Source of the DNA: Syngnathus acus
Lineage: Eukaryota; Chordata; Actinopteri; Syngnathiformes; Syngnathidae
Assembly (NCBI RefSeq): GCF_901709675.1
Contig: NC_051106.1
Location: forward strand, 6,708,001-6,772,000
Length of the DNA: 64,000 bases
Direction of reading: 5' to 3'
The position numbers and the translations under genes are program-made. This document shows positions 47,283-62,000 of the stretch, piece by piece (position 1 is the stretch's first letter; each line of letters opens with the position of its first letter). The notes under the pieces were generated by a model. That model saw only the letters and a program-made list of their open reading frames with translations. It ran no database searches and was not told the origin of the DNA.

Positions 47283-49342
47283 TTAAGAAAAAATATCAGC
47301 CATGTCAGTGATTAATTGCCTTTGACTTGACTTTTCATCACATTCATTTTAATTACAAAAAAAAACTCGGGTCGGTCAAGCACTAACTAATTCTTGTTGT
47401 TTTTTTAATCCACATTTGGAAGAAGACTAATACCGAACTAAAGTTTTCTGATTTACTGCGCCTCAGCCAGCCATATTTGTTGTTTACTCTTGACTGGACA
47501 TTTTGCTGCTAATTCATTAACTCCATGTAGTGTATTCTTGACTTCGAATGCATGGCTTGTCATGTTAATTAGGCTCAGCGGGCTAAAATAAATCACAACA
47601 TTGGCCCAAAACTCCGACTTTTTACATTAACGCCGTTCAAAATAAAGCTTTTTTTCCTCTTCATTTTAGTAAGAAGCAACATAGGTTCAAGTATGAAAGC
47701 TATAGAGGCCTAATTAGAGACTGCAAGAAACACAAAAGCAAATATTCCACATGCTTCCCCTCCTATTTCCTGTTCTAGCCGACTTGTCATCTTGTATAAC
47801 ACTTGTTGCCTGACTCAACTCTTGCGCACTTTGTCACATCGACGGTGTGAGCTGTCGTCCTGTAGGAGGCAGTGTGGCTTCGCTCGCTCCAATCCCCCCC
47901 GCTTGTGTGTCACAGCCCAACTCACATAACCCATCAATCATATACACTCCGCGGGGACTAGCCCGCCAAACAAGAACGACAACAAAAACACAGTATGTGA
48001 TTGTATATGCATTTGTGTGCTGTATATACGTATAGAGTATATGCATCAAAGTGCAAGCCTCCGCAGAGCCATTAGGCTGCTGAACGGCTCTCCGTGTGTG
48101 GGATGGATGCCGTCTCCTAATCACCATCTTGTCGCTCCTGCTTCGCTGCCAGACAGCCAGTCATTCCATAACTTTGCCATCATAATGACGTTCAGTTATT
48201 GTATGCGGCATTGCTCGAATCAAACAAACGCTGCCCCCCTTCCCCCACCGCCTTCCCGGCGCATCAAAGAAGTACGCCGAGCAAACGGGTCTCTGGCGGC
48301 ATGAATTATTGATGTTAAATGTTCAAATGAGCCGTGCGTTTGTCAAAAGTAATGTATTTGTTTTGCGCTTTGTTTTGTGGCCAGCGCCAAAGCAAGGCTT
48401 GTGCTGTCATATCTCATTGGGTTCTTTATTGACCTCCCCCCACCCCCCCCCCCCGCCCCTTCCTCAATACCTAAGGTTTTTATTTCCGTGGCCTTCTAGG
48501 TTTGTATTGAAAGCCTGACAGGTCGAGCCGGTCCCCCGTTTGCAGTTTTGTGTGCTTAGCAAAGTGGTTACAATGTGTAGCCGCGATAGCAATAAGTAGA
48601 AAGGGGCTTCCTTGTGTTTGCACTGAGCCACCCTGGAGGCACCGGTTCAAGAGAGCGGCGGCAGATCAATCCCGGTCTGAGAGAGCAGTCACCCTGCAAA
48701 TAAAGTCTTGAGGAAAGTAAGACAGGGGAAGGTGGTAAGGAGTTGAAAAAAATAACAGGTTTTTAGTTCATTTATTTATTTATAGTCTTTAGCTTAATTA
48801 GAATTTGATCATCTTGAATAATATTTTATTATTAGCATTTGAAATATGAATTAACCTTTCCGCGGCGGGCGTTTAGCGTCGATCAAAGAAGTGTTTTCCT
48901 GGCTGATGCGCGCCGCAACGGCAAATTAAGTGAGAAAAAAAAGGAAGGCGTGAAGTTGTGAACTGTTGAGAAGACAAAGAAAAGGAGAAAATAGAACGAA
49001 ATAGGGGCAGAGAAGAAAAGCAGACAGAGCGTGACTTTCACAGTGAAGAAGAACAACATGTCAGACGCAGCTCAGGTGACAGTAGGCACCGAGCCTAACC
49101 TAGCGTATACCCGGGGTGCAATAAATCATATTTATACGTGTCCAACTGTTCAAATATAACACAACTGCCAGCACTTAATCATAAATGAGATTCATCTATT
49201 TTCTTTTAGAAATAAAATAAAAATAATAACTAAAAAAAATAATTGTTTTCTGAATTTTTTAAATTATGGCTGGTGTATATACGTATGTAGATAAATGAAT
49301 ATCTTATTTAATTTAATTTGTTTCTAGTTTATATAATTCATA

Positions 49343-49570
49343 TAGAGGTGAAACGATCAATCGACAACTAATTGATTCTCAAATTAATCGATAAATATTT
49401 TTGACAGTCGTCGAATCGTTTAGATATATTTTCAATTCATGACTTTCAATTTATAAATTTTAAATTTCTGCTTTTTAGCAGTAACTGTTATCCAACTTCT
49501 ATATCGAACAATTGCTTTTACTTTGTTCAACATTTTTGCCTATTTTCTGTCTTATTGATCAAACCAGATT
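49343..49570. mobile_element. Second degraded hAT-type element (TAGGGCTGCAAC-end family)
   Basis: The left end TAGAGGTGAAACGATCAATCG parallels the element at 9308 and the family end TAGGGCTGCAACGATTAATCG. The body has AATTAATCGATAAAT and closes near TTATTGATCAAACCAG. The right terminus is eroded, so the end is approximate. Confidence 0.5.
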
Positions 49571-51013
49571 TTGAAAATGTCACTTTTGTACCAGTTTTAC
49601 AGAGCAACCTCGAAAGTTACATGCTCTTTTCTATACTTTGTCAGTTCCTTGCCAACAAATCTTCGAAAAATCTCACGAGAATCCGCTCCCTGCAATTCTG
49701 CTTGCGGGCACCAGAATGCAGCGGCGTACGTTACTCTACGTCATAAATATTTCCTCTCTCACTTCACGCTAGGCCACACCGGACTGTTATCATCCTCTCT
49801 GATCTTCCTCGCAGTGTTTTTAATCAGATGCTCGTTGCGATGATATTCCCACGACGCGTCCGCTCCTGATAAGCTGCCGTGTCTCATAAAGAGAAAAATA
49901 TATGAGTGCTAAATGACAGCGAATTATGCATCGCGGTGCGGTTTACTGTATTTTGTGTGGCTTTCACAACTCGTGCGCGTCTGTAAGGATGCGGAGGGAA
50001 TGCAAGTGGACTAAATGTCAAGGGCAAGTTGAAAACAGAAAGGTTGTGTCTGAAAGGCACTTTGGCTCGCGAGCGGTAAAAGCTTCGGCTGTAATGGCAC
50101 GCTCAGGTAAAAGCTTTACACGTATCGAGAACATGTGCGGCAGATAGATAAGAGAGACTAGCGACAAAGTGTATGTGTGTGTGTGTGTGCGTGTGTATAT
50201 GGTTGCATGCCTTTGGACCGTATGTTAAGGCAGAACACCGGAATCGACTTGGATATTGAAGTGACAAATAGTGAGAGAGGCAGAGGGAGGCGCCGGGGAA
50301 GGAAGAGGAAAGCGACAACACTACAGGGACTCAATCATGATTTGGGAGGGGGAAAAAAATAAAATGGGATTGGCTTCAGATCAGTTTGGGCCTTTTTAAA
50401 TGTCAAAATAAATCAGAGATGTTTGGCATGAACTGACAGGTTCGATCTACCCTGGCAAGCCTAATAATATGATCAATTATTTATTTATTCATTTATTTAA
50501 TTTAAGGAATGATTTAATTAATCACTTCATTTATTTATTTATATTTATTGACCTTTGACCCAAGAAAAGCAACTGTCGATTATTCCGCTCATTATTTCGC
50601 ATTACGTTGTCTGTGCAAAAACTCTTAATTATTCTTTAATAAAGAATATAAAAACAATTATTTATATTTGGGATTGGTTTGGCGGTGATGGTCGGAGACG
50701 ACCCAGCAGCCGTACGGCGCCAAAACAGCCTTGTTGATTTCATTCCATTGATCGACTCATCTGCTTTATCTTCCCCTTGATCTCCGTCTCCCACTTTATA
50801 AATCTGGATTGTCCCCGCAGGCCGCCTCGCATCCGCCACCCGACCCTGACGGCCCCTCCCACCCTCCAGCGCTTGTATTTTATGTCTCGCCCCTTTTTTT
50901 GCTTTTACGAGGTCTGTCTGGGCCAACGCGAAACGGCATTTCATAAAAAAATATATATATCAATGAAAACCTGATTGCCAGCACGCCACCACAGCCACAG
51001 TTGGCAGAGATGC

Positions 51014-51045
51014 GTGTGTGTGTGTGTGTGTGGGGGGGGGGGGGG
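51014..51045. repeat. GT microsatellite followed by 14 G
   Basis: (GT)n at 51014-51031 runs directly into a 14-G tract. It mirrors the C-run/CA structure at 26985 on the opposite strand. Confidence 0.9.
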
Positions 51046-53050
51046 TTAATCAATTAATCTGATCAAGCGCTTTCGGAAATGGAGAGCATAAGCGCTCCTG
51101 GGGGATGGATATCCATCTCCTCGTGATGATTGAATTACACAGAGTGAGAGTTGGAGAGATGGAGGGGCAGCGGCGGTGGCGGCATTGGTGGTGGGAGGGG
51201 CTCTGAGAAATGAGGTGGTTAGGGTGATAAAGGATGAGGGAGCACATACTTGATACCGGACTGAAAGATGGAAGCAAACGAAATCAAAGAAGGGGGACGC
51301 CAAAGAGAGATGAGGTCAATACCGAAAACGCGTCGGAGGAAAGCTCTCATTCCCCGCCCCTCCCCTCCCCGCCACGATTTGCATATTTATACGCCATACC
51401 TTCCTGTTGATAACGTGTTCTCCTGACAGCTATATTGCACGCCTTAAATCATTCTGCATTGGTGTCAATTCGCAGCTGTAGCGCTTGTGCGGACAAATAT
51501 GTCATTTACGCGGCGATAAATCTCGCACGGCTGCATATTTTGACTGTAACATGTCTCTAAATTATAAATAAAAAAGTATTCGCTCAATAATGTCACAGGG
51601 ACAATAAATTTCACTCCGGTACTGCAATCCCGCTACGTCCTAGCGAGCTCAATAGGATGAAAAGCTGCTTCACCATGTTTGGTTTTAAATCTGGGACTCC
51701 TTAAGTGACCTCAGAGCCTGGCCCCACATTTTTTTATTTATAAAAATTTTTTTTTTTTTTTTACTCGTGCCGGATGCACACGTACCTCATCTCTAACTCC
51801 ATGTGAGTGATTTCTCATCCCGAGCACTTTGTCGGGGGAACTTTTGAACAGACAGGATAAAATGGGGTTAACCATGCGTTTTCACCAATTCCCCCTGGCT
51901 GAATGCTGGATGGATACTCTCGGGAGCAAGAAAGGTGTAGTTCTGTGTCATCAGCAGAGGGGAAAAAAAAGACAATAAGAGGAGAGAATTTGAACAAGCC
52001 CCCCTGGGTTTTCATTCTACGAAAGAGGGAGTGGAGATCAGAGGAGTGGGAAAGCGCCAGGGGGAACTATCTGGGAAGCGGCGGCCTCCGACAACACTGG
52101 CTCGCCATCAAGGCCCGCACGGGTCGCCCGCCTCCCGAGGGAAAGAGGGAATTGTCAAAACGGCTGGCGGGAAGAGCGATGAGCTTCGCCACACTCGCTG
52201 CTGATGATGTCACCGCAGGAATTGAGAGGCTGTTGCCATGGAGGGATCCAGCAGAGAGGACTTGTCTGGTGATCTTGAGCGGGCCCACCCGCCGCTATCA
52301 TTCATAGCGGGCGGGCGGGCGGACGCCACGTGATGCTAATGATGGTTGTTTAGCCTGTGGGCCTCGCTCGCTGTGGCACGAGACAATCGCAAAAACATTG
52401 ATTTCTTTTTTTTGGGGTGGAAAGAAAATAGAGGCTCACTGAAGAAGCTTCTATTTCTATCGATTGCTGACAATGTGGATCAATATTTCCTTCACTTGTT
52501 TGGTCCTGGCTTAGAAATGTGAACCGGTTCTCATCATAAATTTTTTTTTTCTTCAGTAATCCCCTTTATTTGTGAACTTTCCGCCCCTATTTCGTTCTAT
52601 TCCGCCCGTTGTGCAGATGGCGACACACTCGGGGGAAAGTTGCAGATGGGAAAGACGGTGGAAAGCTCGAGACAGGACGGCAAAGTGATAGATGACCAAC
52701 AGGAGACTGGAAAGGGGAGGGGCCAGTTGAAAATGAGACAGAGACATAGGACAGACAGAGAGGGACATGCCTCGTCTGCCAAGGCAACAAATCAGCCGCG
52801 CCCCTCCCTGCCTCCCACAAAATAAGCCCGAGATCTATTGATTGGCACTCGTATTTGCTTGCAGGCTCCAGCTCAAAATGGAGCCTTTAATTAACTTAAT
52901 GGACCGGCTGCAGCTGTGTGTGAGACAGCGAGGGAGGAATGGAAAGGAATAGATGGAAGGGGAGAGCGGCGGCGGCCAGCATCGCCAATAAGTGGGGTTA
53001 ACTGCGGACCACTCCGACGATCAGTCAGAGCGGTCGCGACAGACAAAACG

Positions 53051-53080
53051 AGGGAGGGGAGGGAGGGAGGGAGGGAGAGG
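53051..53080. repeat. GGGA tetranucleotide repeat
   Basis: The purine-rich tract AGGGAGGGGAGGGAGGGAGG continues to 53080. Runs of three or more G at regular spacing could form a G-quadruplex. Confidence 0.85.
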
Positions 53081-55029
53081 ATGCTGATGTCCTCTGAGCT
53101 CCTTGTTAACGTTTCCTCATTCCATCATCATTGCACATTTTTGGGCTGCTTTCAAAGGAAAATATTTTTTATATTCAAGCCGCAATAATAAAAAGTATTT
53201 CGAAGATCCACCTTGGACTTTGCTGCCAAAAATCTCTTGAGGTCAAACCTTCTTGTACTCAGTCGCCTCCCTTTCCAGCCCCCTCCTTGAAATCTTCATT
53301 CTCATTCCTGGCCACTCATCCATTCTGTCAAAGGTTAATTGGATTGGAAATGATTCGATTCATTCTGGATGTTAATGCTGTTATCGTTGCTTTTGTTTGA
53401 AAAAGGGAAGGGAAAAGAAACCCAGCACCCCCCCCCCCGCCGCACTTGCGCATAATTCAAAATAAAGGAAAATCCAATTTAATCTTTTCTTTTTTCCTCA
53501 ACTCCGGCTCAGGCTTGTCCCTGCAAGTCTTTTCCTTTAAATTATGGCCGAATTTCATTACCTTGAAAGCTTTTCCGCCTCCTATCCCCGTCCCGCCCGC
53601 CCTGTCTCCAATACTTTGAATGGATCGGGACTAATGTCTTTCTCGTAACCTCAAGGTCAGAATATTTGGAGCCCAAGGGGCGCTCAAGGGTCCCTGTGAT
53701 TAATGCACTGTACAAAGTAGTGGGGAATAATTGCGGGGAATAGTTGCTGATCAGATATGTGCATGTGTGCACAAGCACGTATATTCAAATCGGGTTGCAA
53801 AAGTGGCCGACCCTTGATTCCTTCAAACTGTGTCTTACGGCGAAAGCGGTCTTTTAATATCCGATGTGTTCCTTTTTCACGTACATTGACGTGACTTGGA
53901 CACAGCCAGGCTATCACCTCTTTATCTCATGACAGGAGAATATGATTATATTGCAATATATTGTATATGTGTTTGGTTTATGGATTGTTGGATGTAGAAT
54001 ATAACAAAAATAATAATACATGATTGTAACTTTTTTTCTAAATCTTGCAGCAAAAATTGCAACATAAATAAAACTAATAAAAAAAATAGATAAATAAAAT
54101 AAAACTAATACAAAATAGAATTAAACTAAAATAAAGCATTTTGGAAAAAATAAAAACTAACATCCCAATACTAACGACATAAAAAATTTTTTTAAATGAA
54201 AGTAAAACTAAAAATTATAAGCCTGGACACACACCTCAGTGACCTTCCTGCCATCTTTCTTTTCGGAGTCTTTTTCAGATGCCATCTCCACTTTTATTCA
54301 TCATTTGCATTAATTTAACGAACATCTAATTGACCTGGCAGAGCAGTCTCCTCAACCCCTTCCCATAGTTGCAATGACATTTTGTTGCTTTAATTGGCTT
54401 ACAGTTAAATCTCACGAGACGCATTGAATGTCTTCACGCTCCAGTCCCGTTCCCGGCAGCGGCGGCGGTGGCTCCAGTCGGCAACATTTAAATAGAAAAC
54501 TCGCAGCCATTCCCTTGATTGAAGTGCCTTTTAAAAAAAGCCAAGTGGCTGCATAGAAAACACTCGGTGTGTTTGTTTTAGCTGGGCGGTTGGAGAAGAG
54601 AAAAACAAGCCTCAGCGGGGCCTCTATCTATATTTATCAAAGCATGCACAACGCCATTCCGCCAATGGCCCATATGTACGTTTATACGTAGTTGGCATAC
54701 ATCTGTAAGCAATAAGCCGCCATAAATCCGGCGCACCGCACACATCTGCTTCGACATTAAGTAGTACATTTGCATCGCTCAAATAAATATGTCTATTAAA
54801 TTGGACAAAATAAACCCAAATATGGGATGCAAAGGAACAGAACCCGATTGGGGAGAAGAGTAAACGATCACACGCCACGAGGAGAGTAAACAAACCATTT
54901 TCTCACCTATTAAAATGGGGCTACTAGAAATAAATGTCAAAGACTTAACGATAGGAGTTGAAATATGTATACACTAATAACCATAATGCTAAAATTAGTC
55001 AGTGGATTTCGGGTATTAGTCTAAAATAT

Positions 55030-55130
55030 CGTCAGGTTGTTACGATTGAATATTTTCAGAATCGATTACTCTATCGATTATTCCAATGATGAATCGAATA
55101 ATATGATGACATTTTATTTGGGTTAGTATA
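55030..55130. repeat. ATCGATTA-rich repeat fragment
   Basis: GAATCGATTACTCTATCGAT, then GATGAATCGAATAATATGAT, resembles the AATCGATTA-rich body of another dispersed fish element. No clear termini. Confidence 0.35.
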
Positions 55131-58100
55131 TTTAAAAGGAAAAAAAAATACACACAAGCATCAATTTTAGCGCCATTACATCTTGGTCTAAAATAAAAAT
55201 AACCATCTATTGTACGATATGAAACACTAGTCAAGTCTCCACTAGCAGGCGGCGAGACGCCATAGGGACGTGCGATAAATACTGACATAACACCTCTCGC
55301 GTCATGAATACCCCATGGGTGGCCCGACTGTGCAGTTCCTCAGCCTTTTCTTACCCTCTGAGGTCCCCGCCAGTAGCAGCAGACAGGAAGAAGATCCGGA
55401 GCCCAGACCAGTGGACCCGGCGGAGCAACAAATCATATTAATATTCCATATCAACTGTCACACGTTCACCCATGGGGCCATTGCGATAGCGTGTGAAGTG
55501 GAATATAGATCCGAGTGTGTGGCGATTAATAAACACACTTGTCAGCCTGTAAAAGCATCGAATCCCACCGCTCGGGGACGTATACCGCTCACGACAAATC
55601 ATGTGATTGTCTCGACGGGACACAGTGACAACACGGTGCATTAGCCGGTGCTAGCATACCCTGCATCCTAATTGATGCATTCCGAGACTGAGACGTATGT
55701 CCTCTTGCCATCACACCCAAGAACAGATAATAACAAGCATAAAAATAGAGGTTATTTTCACAGCAGCTTGGTGTCATGCACATTTGATTTAATGCTGGTA
55801 AACATGGTTTAATGTGTGCTACGGCGCGCGGCTGCCATGCTTTGCTAATGGTAGCCTCCAGATTTATCTGCCATGTTGCCATAATGGAGAAAGATATTCA
55901 CAGGACTTCAAGACACATTATTGTACACTCATGGCAACATATCAATATTTTTATACTCATCAGTCGTAAAGTTTGGTTCGATTTGATAGTTTGGATTTGC
56001 AGCAGAATATTTGCCATCCGTATCAGCAGTAGACATTTGAAAACGGATTTTAAAATAGCCAGTGTAGCTAAAACATTTCTTGGTTTGGTTACCTGGCTTA
56101 GCTCCACAAGAAATAATGCCACTGTGCGCCGCTGCAATTAAACCACAACCTCCGCCGACTTCATTTCAAAACAATTTTTCCCATAGGAAATAATGTAAAG
56201 TGAATTTAGGCTTAATCTGTCACCATCATAAAAGCTTTAATAACGCGAGCGCTGTTTTATGTAACAATGTTACCTTTCTGATTTTCATAGAAGCGCAAAG
56301 GGAATTTCATTCCTCCATTTCTGTTTCCTTCCGAAATGAATTTTTACGACAGATTTAGCCCATTAGCTACCAAATTCGAGAAACATCCAAGTGAAAGATT
56401 TTAGTTGAATTAGAATGAATTTGAGCAAACTTCATATTCTGTCAAGAAATAATTATACATTTTTGTGGTGTCTAAATCCTTTAATTACATTTTCAGGGAG
56501 GTTGTCTGTTGGTCTAATGACAGGACAAATCATTTTGTCTGTATTTTATTTAGCCTTTAAACAATCTCTTTGTTTCTAGTCTCAGCTGCTTTTTTGGAGC
56601 ATTGTTAAGTTGACAAACGTGTCAATGACTAATCTCCGAGGGTGTTCGACCAGCACACCTCGCGTCAGCTTTTGGCGTTTCCCCTTATCTCAATGCTGTT
56701 TCCAGCGTGCCACTGATAAGGGAGAATGAATCGAGGGAGGTTTGTGTGTGTGTGTGTGTGTGTGCGTGTGTCTGTGGATGACATGAAAAAAGGCAGGAAA
56801 AAGTGAGAACGTGAAAAAACAAAAAATAAATTGGACACAGTGCAGAATTTGCATGGCTTGCTAACACTGGCCCCGCCCACTCGTCTCAATTATGTACTCG
56901 GACCGCTGAGCAAAAGAAAAAGCAAGCAAGTCTTGACTTCAATCCGGGTCCCACCTGACCCGGCAGTATTACCTTGTTACGCGACGGCCGCTGCGGCTCC
57001 GCCTCACCTCTCGGCGACGACCTCTGCCTGCAATCTGGACGTCCGTGTCAACTCAGAGCAGGTCGGCCTTTCAGAATAGCTGAGGTCACGGATTTACCTT
57101 TGGCTCCCATACTCAATCCAACCCCCCCGGAGCACCCCGCTTACCCTTTGACATCCACACATCAGCATTTTTGCTAACACACTTGTTCTGCAAATCCTTT
57201 TTGTTGTCTGGTATGATATTGACACATCCAACCTTCAGGTATAACATTTTCCCGAACCCCCAGATCCAAAGCCCTCTTGGGTGGGCCACAGTTTGGAAGT
57301 CCTTGCCTCCAGTAGACGAGAAGAACAAACCCTAGATCAGTTCCTTATTGGCAATTAGCATGAAGAGCGTATCCCACTCAGTGAGCTTCCATGTGGAAGA
57401 AAGACAAGACCGACAAGGTTGAGCAAAGAAGAAGACCATCCACACACACAAGGGCTTTATTAAGCAGTCTTCTTACATGCATTGGTGGGTAGCGATTCAG
57501 CCACTCTTAAGTCTTGGGAGAAGCTGTCTCAATTAAGCCGATGATGTCGAGCGACTCCGGCGTGGACGGGAATCCTGTAAGACCGTCTGTATTCGTGGGT
57601 GCCGAGGTTAAACAGAGCGTGCCGGCTTCCCAATAAGCCAGTGTTAGTTGGCGCTCTGACACACTGTGATCTACGGCACGGAGCATCACTTTCTCATGCC
57701 GGCCGTCACGAAATGGCCTTAACCCCCCGTCTTTGAACCTTGGCCTCCGCCAAAGCAATGCGATGAAGGCACATAGCGTGGAGAATGTACATGTCGGAAT
57801 ACGAAAGCCCCAGACCCTCTCTCGGTATTTTTTCAGGCGAGAGGACCGCGGGAAATATCTCATCTGATATCCTACAATTGGCTTTCTGCTTTCTGAGCAA
57901 AGAAATCGGCGGACGTATATTGCCGTGTCCCTTGGCACGACTCACAATTCCGAGAGCTATCAGCGCTGTATCATTACCATTACCCACGCGGTTCTCCTAA
58001 TGTGACGTTTCATTTGCAATTCACGGCTACAGTAGTGCTCTCGCAGGAATGTTTGTCAGGGTAACAAGACGAGGCTTTACATTCAACATTCTCGTTTGAA

Positions 58101-59075
58101 TATTTGGTTATTATCGAGTTTTACTTCCATCATTTTGTCGTACTGCAACTTTTGGCGTCCTTGTATTTCCGTGTCATTACAATTCCAACGTTCTCTCCCC
58201 CCCCGTATGAAATCCGTGTCACCTTTTCAATTGGTTTGTGACAAAGGAAGTGAAGCCATTTATTAGTCTCCCCGGGTCACCGAGTGAAATATGACACGCC
58301 GGTCTCGTTCCGCTGAAAATGAAAAAGTACATTGCCGCATACCTTCATCTCACATCTCCTTTCTCCGTCGCCATTATTCGGAAGAAATAGCTATCATTTA
58401 GACAGTCTCTTATAATGGCTCGACGTGATAAAGTTTATTTATGGCGCCATTCATTTTCATCCATCAGTCCACCGGGAAATGGCCCCGTCACGTCGTTGAT
58501 CTTACGACTCTGTGGATTATATAGATCGTACAAAGTTTCCGAGCAAAGGTTAGGAATGGATGTTATCGGGATTTAATTGAAACGCGTCCGGTAAACTTTG
58601 AGATAAGATGTGAAAATGTCAGTCGCCGAGAATGTCACATCTCACAACTGCCCCTGTCGAGACTTGACGCTAGCTGACTGGCGGCCATTTTCTAATACCC
58701 GTAATGGCTGTGGTCATGAATTACACCTGAAGTGACTTAAGCTGGTAGTCGATTCCACATCCCCTCTTATATCGCTTTAATGTAACCCTTCTTGGCTAGA
58801 AAACTCTTGGCTATGTCTCACTAGAATATTAAGTATCTATATGGCCGATTTTTTTTGCTTTTAATGTAACGTCATTTACCACTTACCCACTTGAATTATG
58901 CAGCAATGTCCTAACCGTACCGGTCCCCCCCCGTCTGATGACTTCCCACTTTAGCAAGATAACCAATTAGGACTGAAAGCTGATTGGAATGCTACGCCGT
59001 CTTACCCTTGACCCCATCACGGGCCTTCATACGCGAATGTGTTTCCATTCCTACGGAGACGGTAGCAGCGGCAGT

Positions 59076-59095
59076 CCCCCCCCCCCCCCCCCCCC
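59076..59095. repeat. 20-C homopolymer
   Basis: An uninterrupted C run; length may be uncertain in the assembly. Confidence 0.9.
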
Positions 59096-62000
59096 TAGCG
59101 AGATGAGCATACGCAGTAATTGGAGCGGCTGGAAGCGATTTGTTTCTGTCCTTTCGCTCAGTGGCAGTAGATTTGCTGGTGGGCAGCCCGTGGAGCGATG
59201 CCATCCTGTCATTTGTCAGACAGGGTGCAATTTCCCGGTCATCTGTTTCCATCCATTTTTCAAGGTGAGGAAAAAGATGGTGAGTGATGGACACTTTAAT
59301 GTGGCTCCTCATACTCTTGAAGCTTCCTCTTCTTTTTTTTGGGGGGGGGGGGTGATGATAAGCTTGCAATATCTCTCCCAAGGTTAGTCCATCGCTTTGG
59401 CAACGGGTCAAATTAAGTTTAGTCGTGTCAGGTGTTAAAATACTTTCTGCTGCCAACCGGGGCCTGTCGTTGCCAAAGATATTTTGCGCCTGCGAAGACC
59501 TCAGCTATTTTGCAGTCCTATGAGATGACGTGTTTCGGAACAGCCAGTGAAGCTGACAGTTCATCCAGTTACGCGGTTCAGAGGAAAACTAAACCCGACC
59601 CAGCCCACCCGGGTTTAGTCACCAGTCAATCGCTAGTGAGAGACAAGCGGTGATGCAGTATCTAATCAAAGCTCCTATCAGCTTTCAGAAATGTTTTCTT
59701 GCTGTAGCATACTTCCTCCAAATTAGTTGATAAATCAGGAGCAGGTTGAGCAATCTAAAAGTGTCACCCCTGTGGAAAATACCACAGCCCAGTGCCCCTC
59801 ACCTTCAAGTGCTATTTACCGCTGACGTATTTCTCAGACTTGAAGGGGCCTTGTCGATTTTTTTTTTCTTACTTTCCTGTTGTTGTGAGCAGAGCAGCGA
59901 AGTAGATGGATGGAGAATACTGTGCCTCTGGGAAGGTGTGTCACGTTGAAATGAGAGCTGCCTTGCATGAAAGATTTTCCCCTTCAGATTCCGTTCATTT
60001 TTGCCTCATGCCTTCACCTTTTGTCACAATGGACACCCCCCCCCCCCCAAGGCAGCACTCGAGTCTTAACTATTTTTTCACATCTCCCTGCCAAAGGTGG
60101 GCACGCAAAGAAGTTGTTCAAGACAGTTCAATCGAGGCGAATCGTTTCGACGTGGCGCAACAACGAAATCGGCCTTAATCATAATCAAAGATTCCCTGAA
60201 GTGTGCAGCTGCGCGTTCCAACTCGGCCAATCGCACTTCCGTATTTTCTCAATCCAATTATTCTCTTAATCCAAAAAGTGCACCTGGCACCTCCGCTGTC
60301 AGACTCGTGTCGCAAGGACAGAGGGCGGCGGCGTTATTTTCCAACCGCAAATTGGCTTCCTTTTATATTGATGGGTAGGTGTGTCCTGTTTAGATGAAAT
60401 GGATTTCTTTCACGGCAGCCAAGCGTTTAATCTGAAAGAAATAAAATAACATGCAAAAGAAAGTGTAGGATTTGTAAAATAAGGTAAGCTTAAAAACCCG
60501 GGGATTAAAATGATGTCCGATAACCTTCTCTGTCCCCCGTACCGTTACCGAATTCGGACCGAGACGTTCCAGCCATTTATTTTGTGTATTCCACCCAAAC
60601 TGCCAAGCGCATTAAAGCTAATTTGGCTCCTCGCTGTGTCCCCCCCCTTACTTTGAATCCTTCACCCGCCCACCAGGTTGAGGTAGGAGCCAGCCTCTGA
60701 ATGGAAAGTCAGTCTCCACTGGCGAAGCTATAATGATGCACTGTTTCCGACCCCCCAGACGAGACTGATCAATAAGTCAGCGCAATGGAGTGGCACATCG
60801 ATTACGCCAATGACAGGGCATTTACAGGTTTAATCTGTATAATGAGTCTAACCTTTTTCTTTCAACCACCTGCTTTCTGCCTCCCAAGGCTAGGGGCGGG
60901 GGGAGGTTATGGGATCAATTGAATGTGCTGTTGTAAAAACAGGAAGTGTTGAACATTTACCAAACAGTGTCTGTGCGTGTAGCAAAAAAAAAGTCGTCTT
61001 CTCACACTGTTACTCATTTGTTCGCTCCACGCTCGCCTCACTCTAGATGAAATTAATTACATTAGTATCGATTTATTAACAAAATGACTGTGAATGGAAT
61101 TAAATGCAGTCTTTTAAGGTTTTTTTTTCCCCCGTGACACTCATCCTTGTTATCGCACGTCGTCTTTTAATTTTTTTTATTTTCTTTTGCCCCCTGCTGT
61201 GACTCAACTGCCAATTATCGTAACTGACATGAATGCCAACTAATTAATTAATGTGCTTCTTAAATAAGGGATGTTGTCGTGCTGGAACGTGTGCATGTTA
61301 AGACACCTTACATGGCTCGGGCGGAGGAACAGTTGTGGGAAACTGTTTACATGATGACTTGATACCAACATGATGTATGTGAGGCACTGTTGGTATCTAG
61401 CTAGCTACCTATGCTATCTAGCTATGCACTATAGAAAATGAATGGATAGATTATAAAATGTTTTTTTCCGTCTGTCTATCACTTCATTATTGATTAATCT
61501 ATAGAAAATGAATTGTTGGTTCAGTAAGACGTTTTGTAAACGTGGCCACCCCACTGAAAAATGTCTAGCTGTGCCCCTGGATAAATTTCAATTGCAGCTA
61601 TCCATCAGTTTCAAACTGATATCATCTTCAATTTCAATACTTATTTATTTCTACCCATTGTCATTGCATTAATTAATGAAAAAGAAAATCATTATGTCTT
61701 GTATGACTGCTCACTGTATGAAAATGCTTGTTACTGTTTCAACTTATTAGCATTAACTGACCTTGCCATCTCCTGTCATCCTGTTCTATAATTAACAAAG
61801 CATTTAAACCACATTAGCTCAACACATCAACCTAAACAAATGTCACATCTGGAATGTGGAGTCAAAAAAAAAAAGAAAGATACATTAAGCGATAAAAGTC
61901 TTTCTCCCTTGTGGAATGGCAACAAACGGTGTCCCCCGGGGGCACAAAGTGTTCTGCGAGTGTGTTGTCAAGCGAATATTACTGCAGCGTTATGATAGGT

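Noticed and set aside
50425-50460. GGTTCGATC word resembling a tRNA T-loop
   Set aside because: No matching acceptor, D-arm or anticodon stem around it.
58992-59456. 154-codon minus-strand open frame containing a poly-glycine stretch
   Set aside because: The glycine run is the 20-C homopolymer at 59076-59095 read on the other strand.
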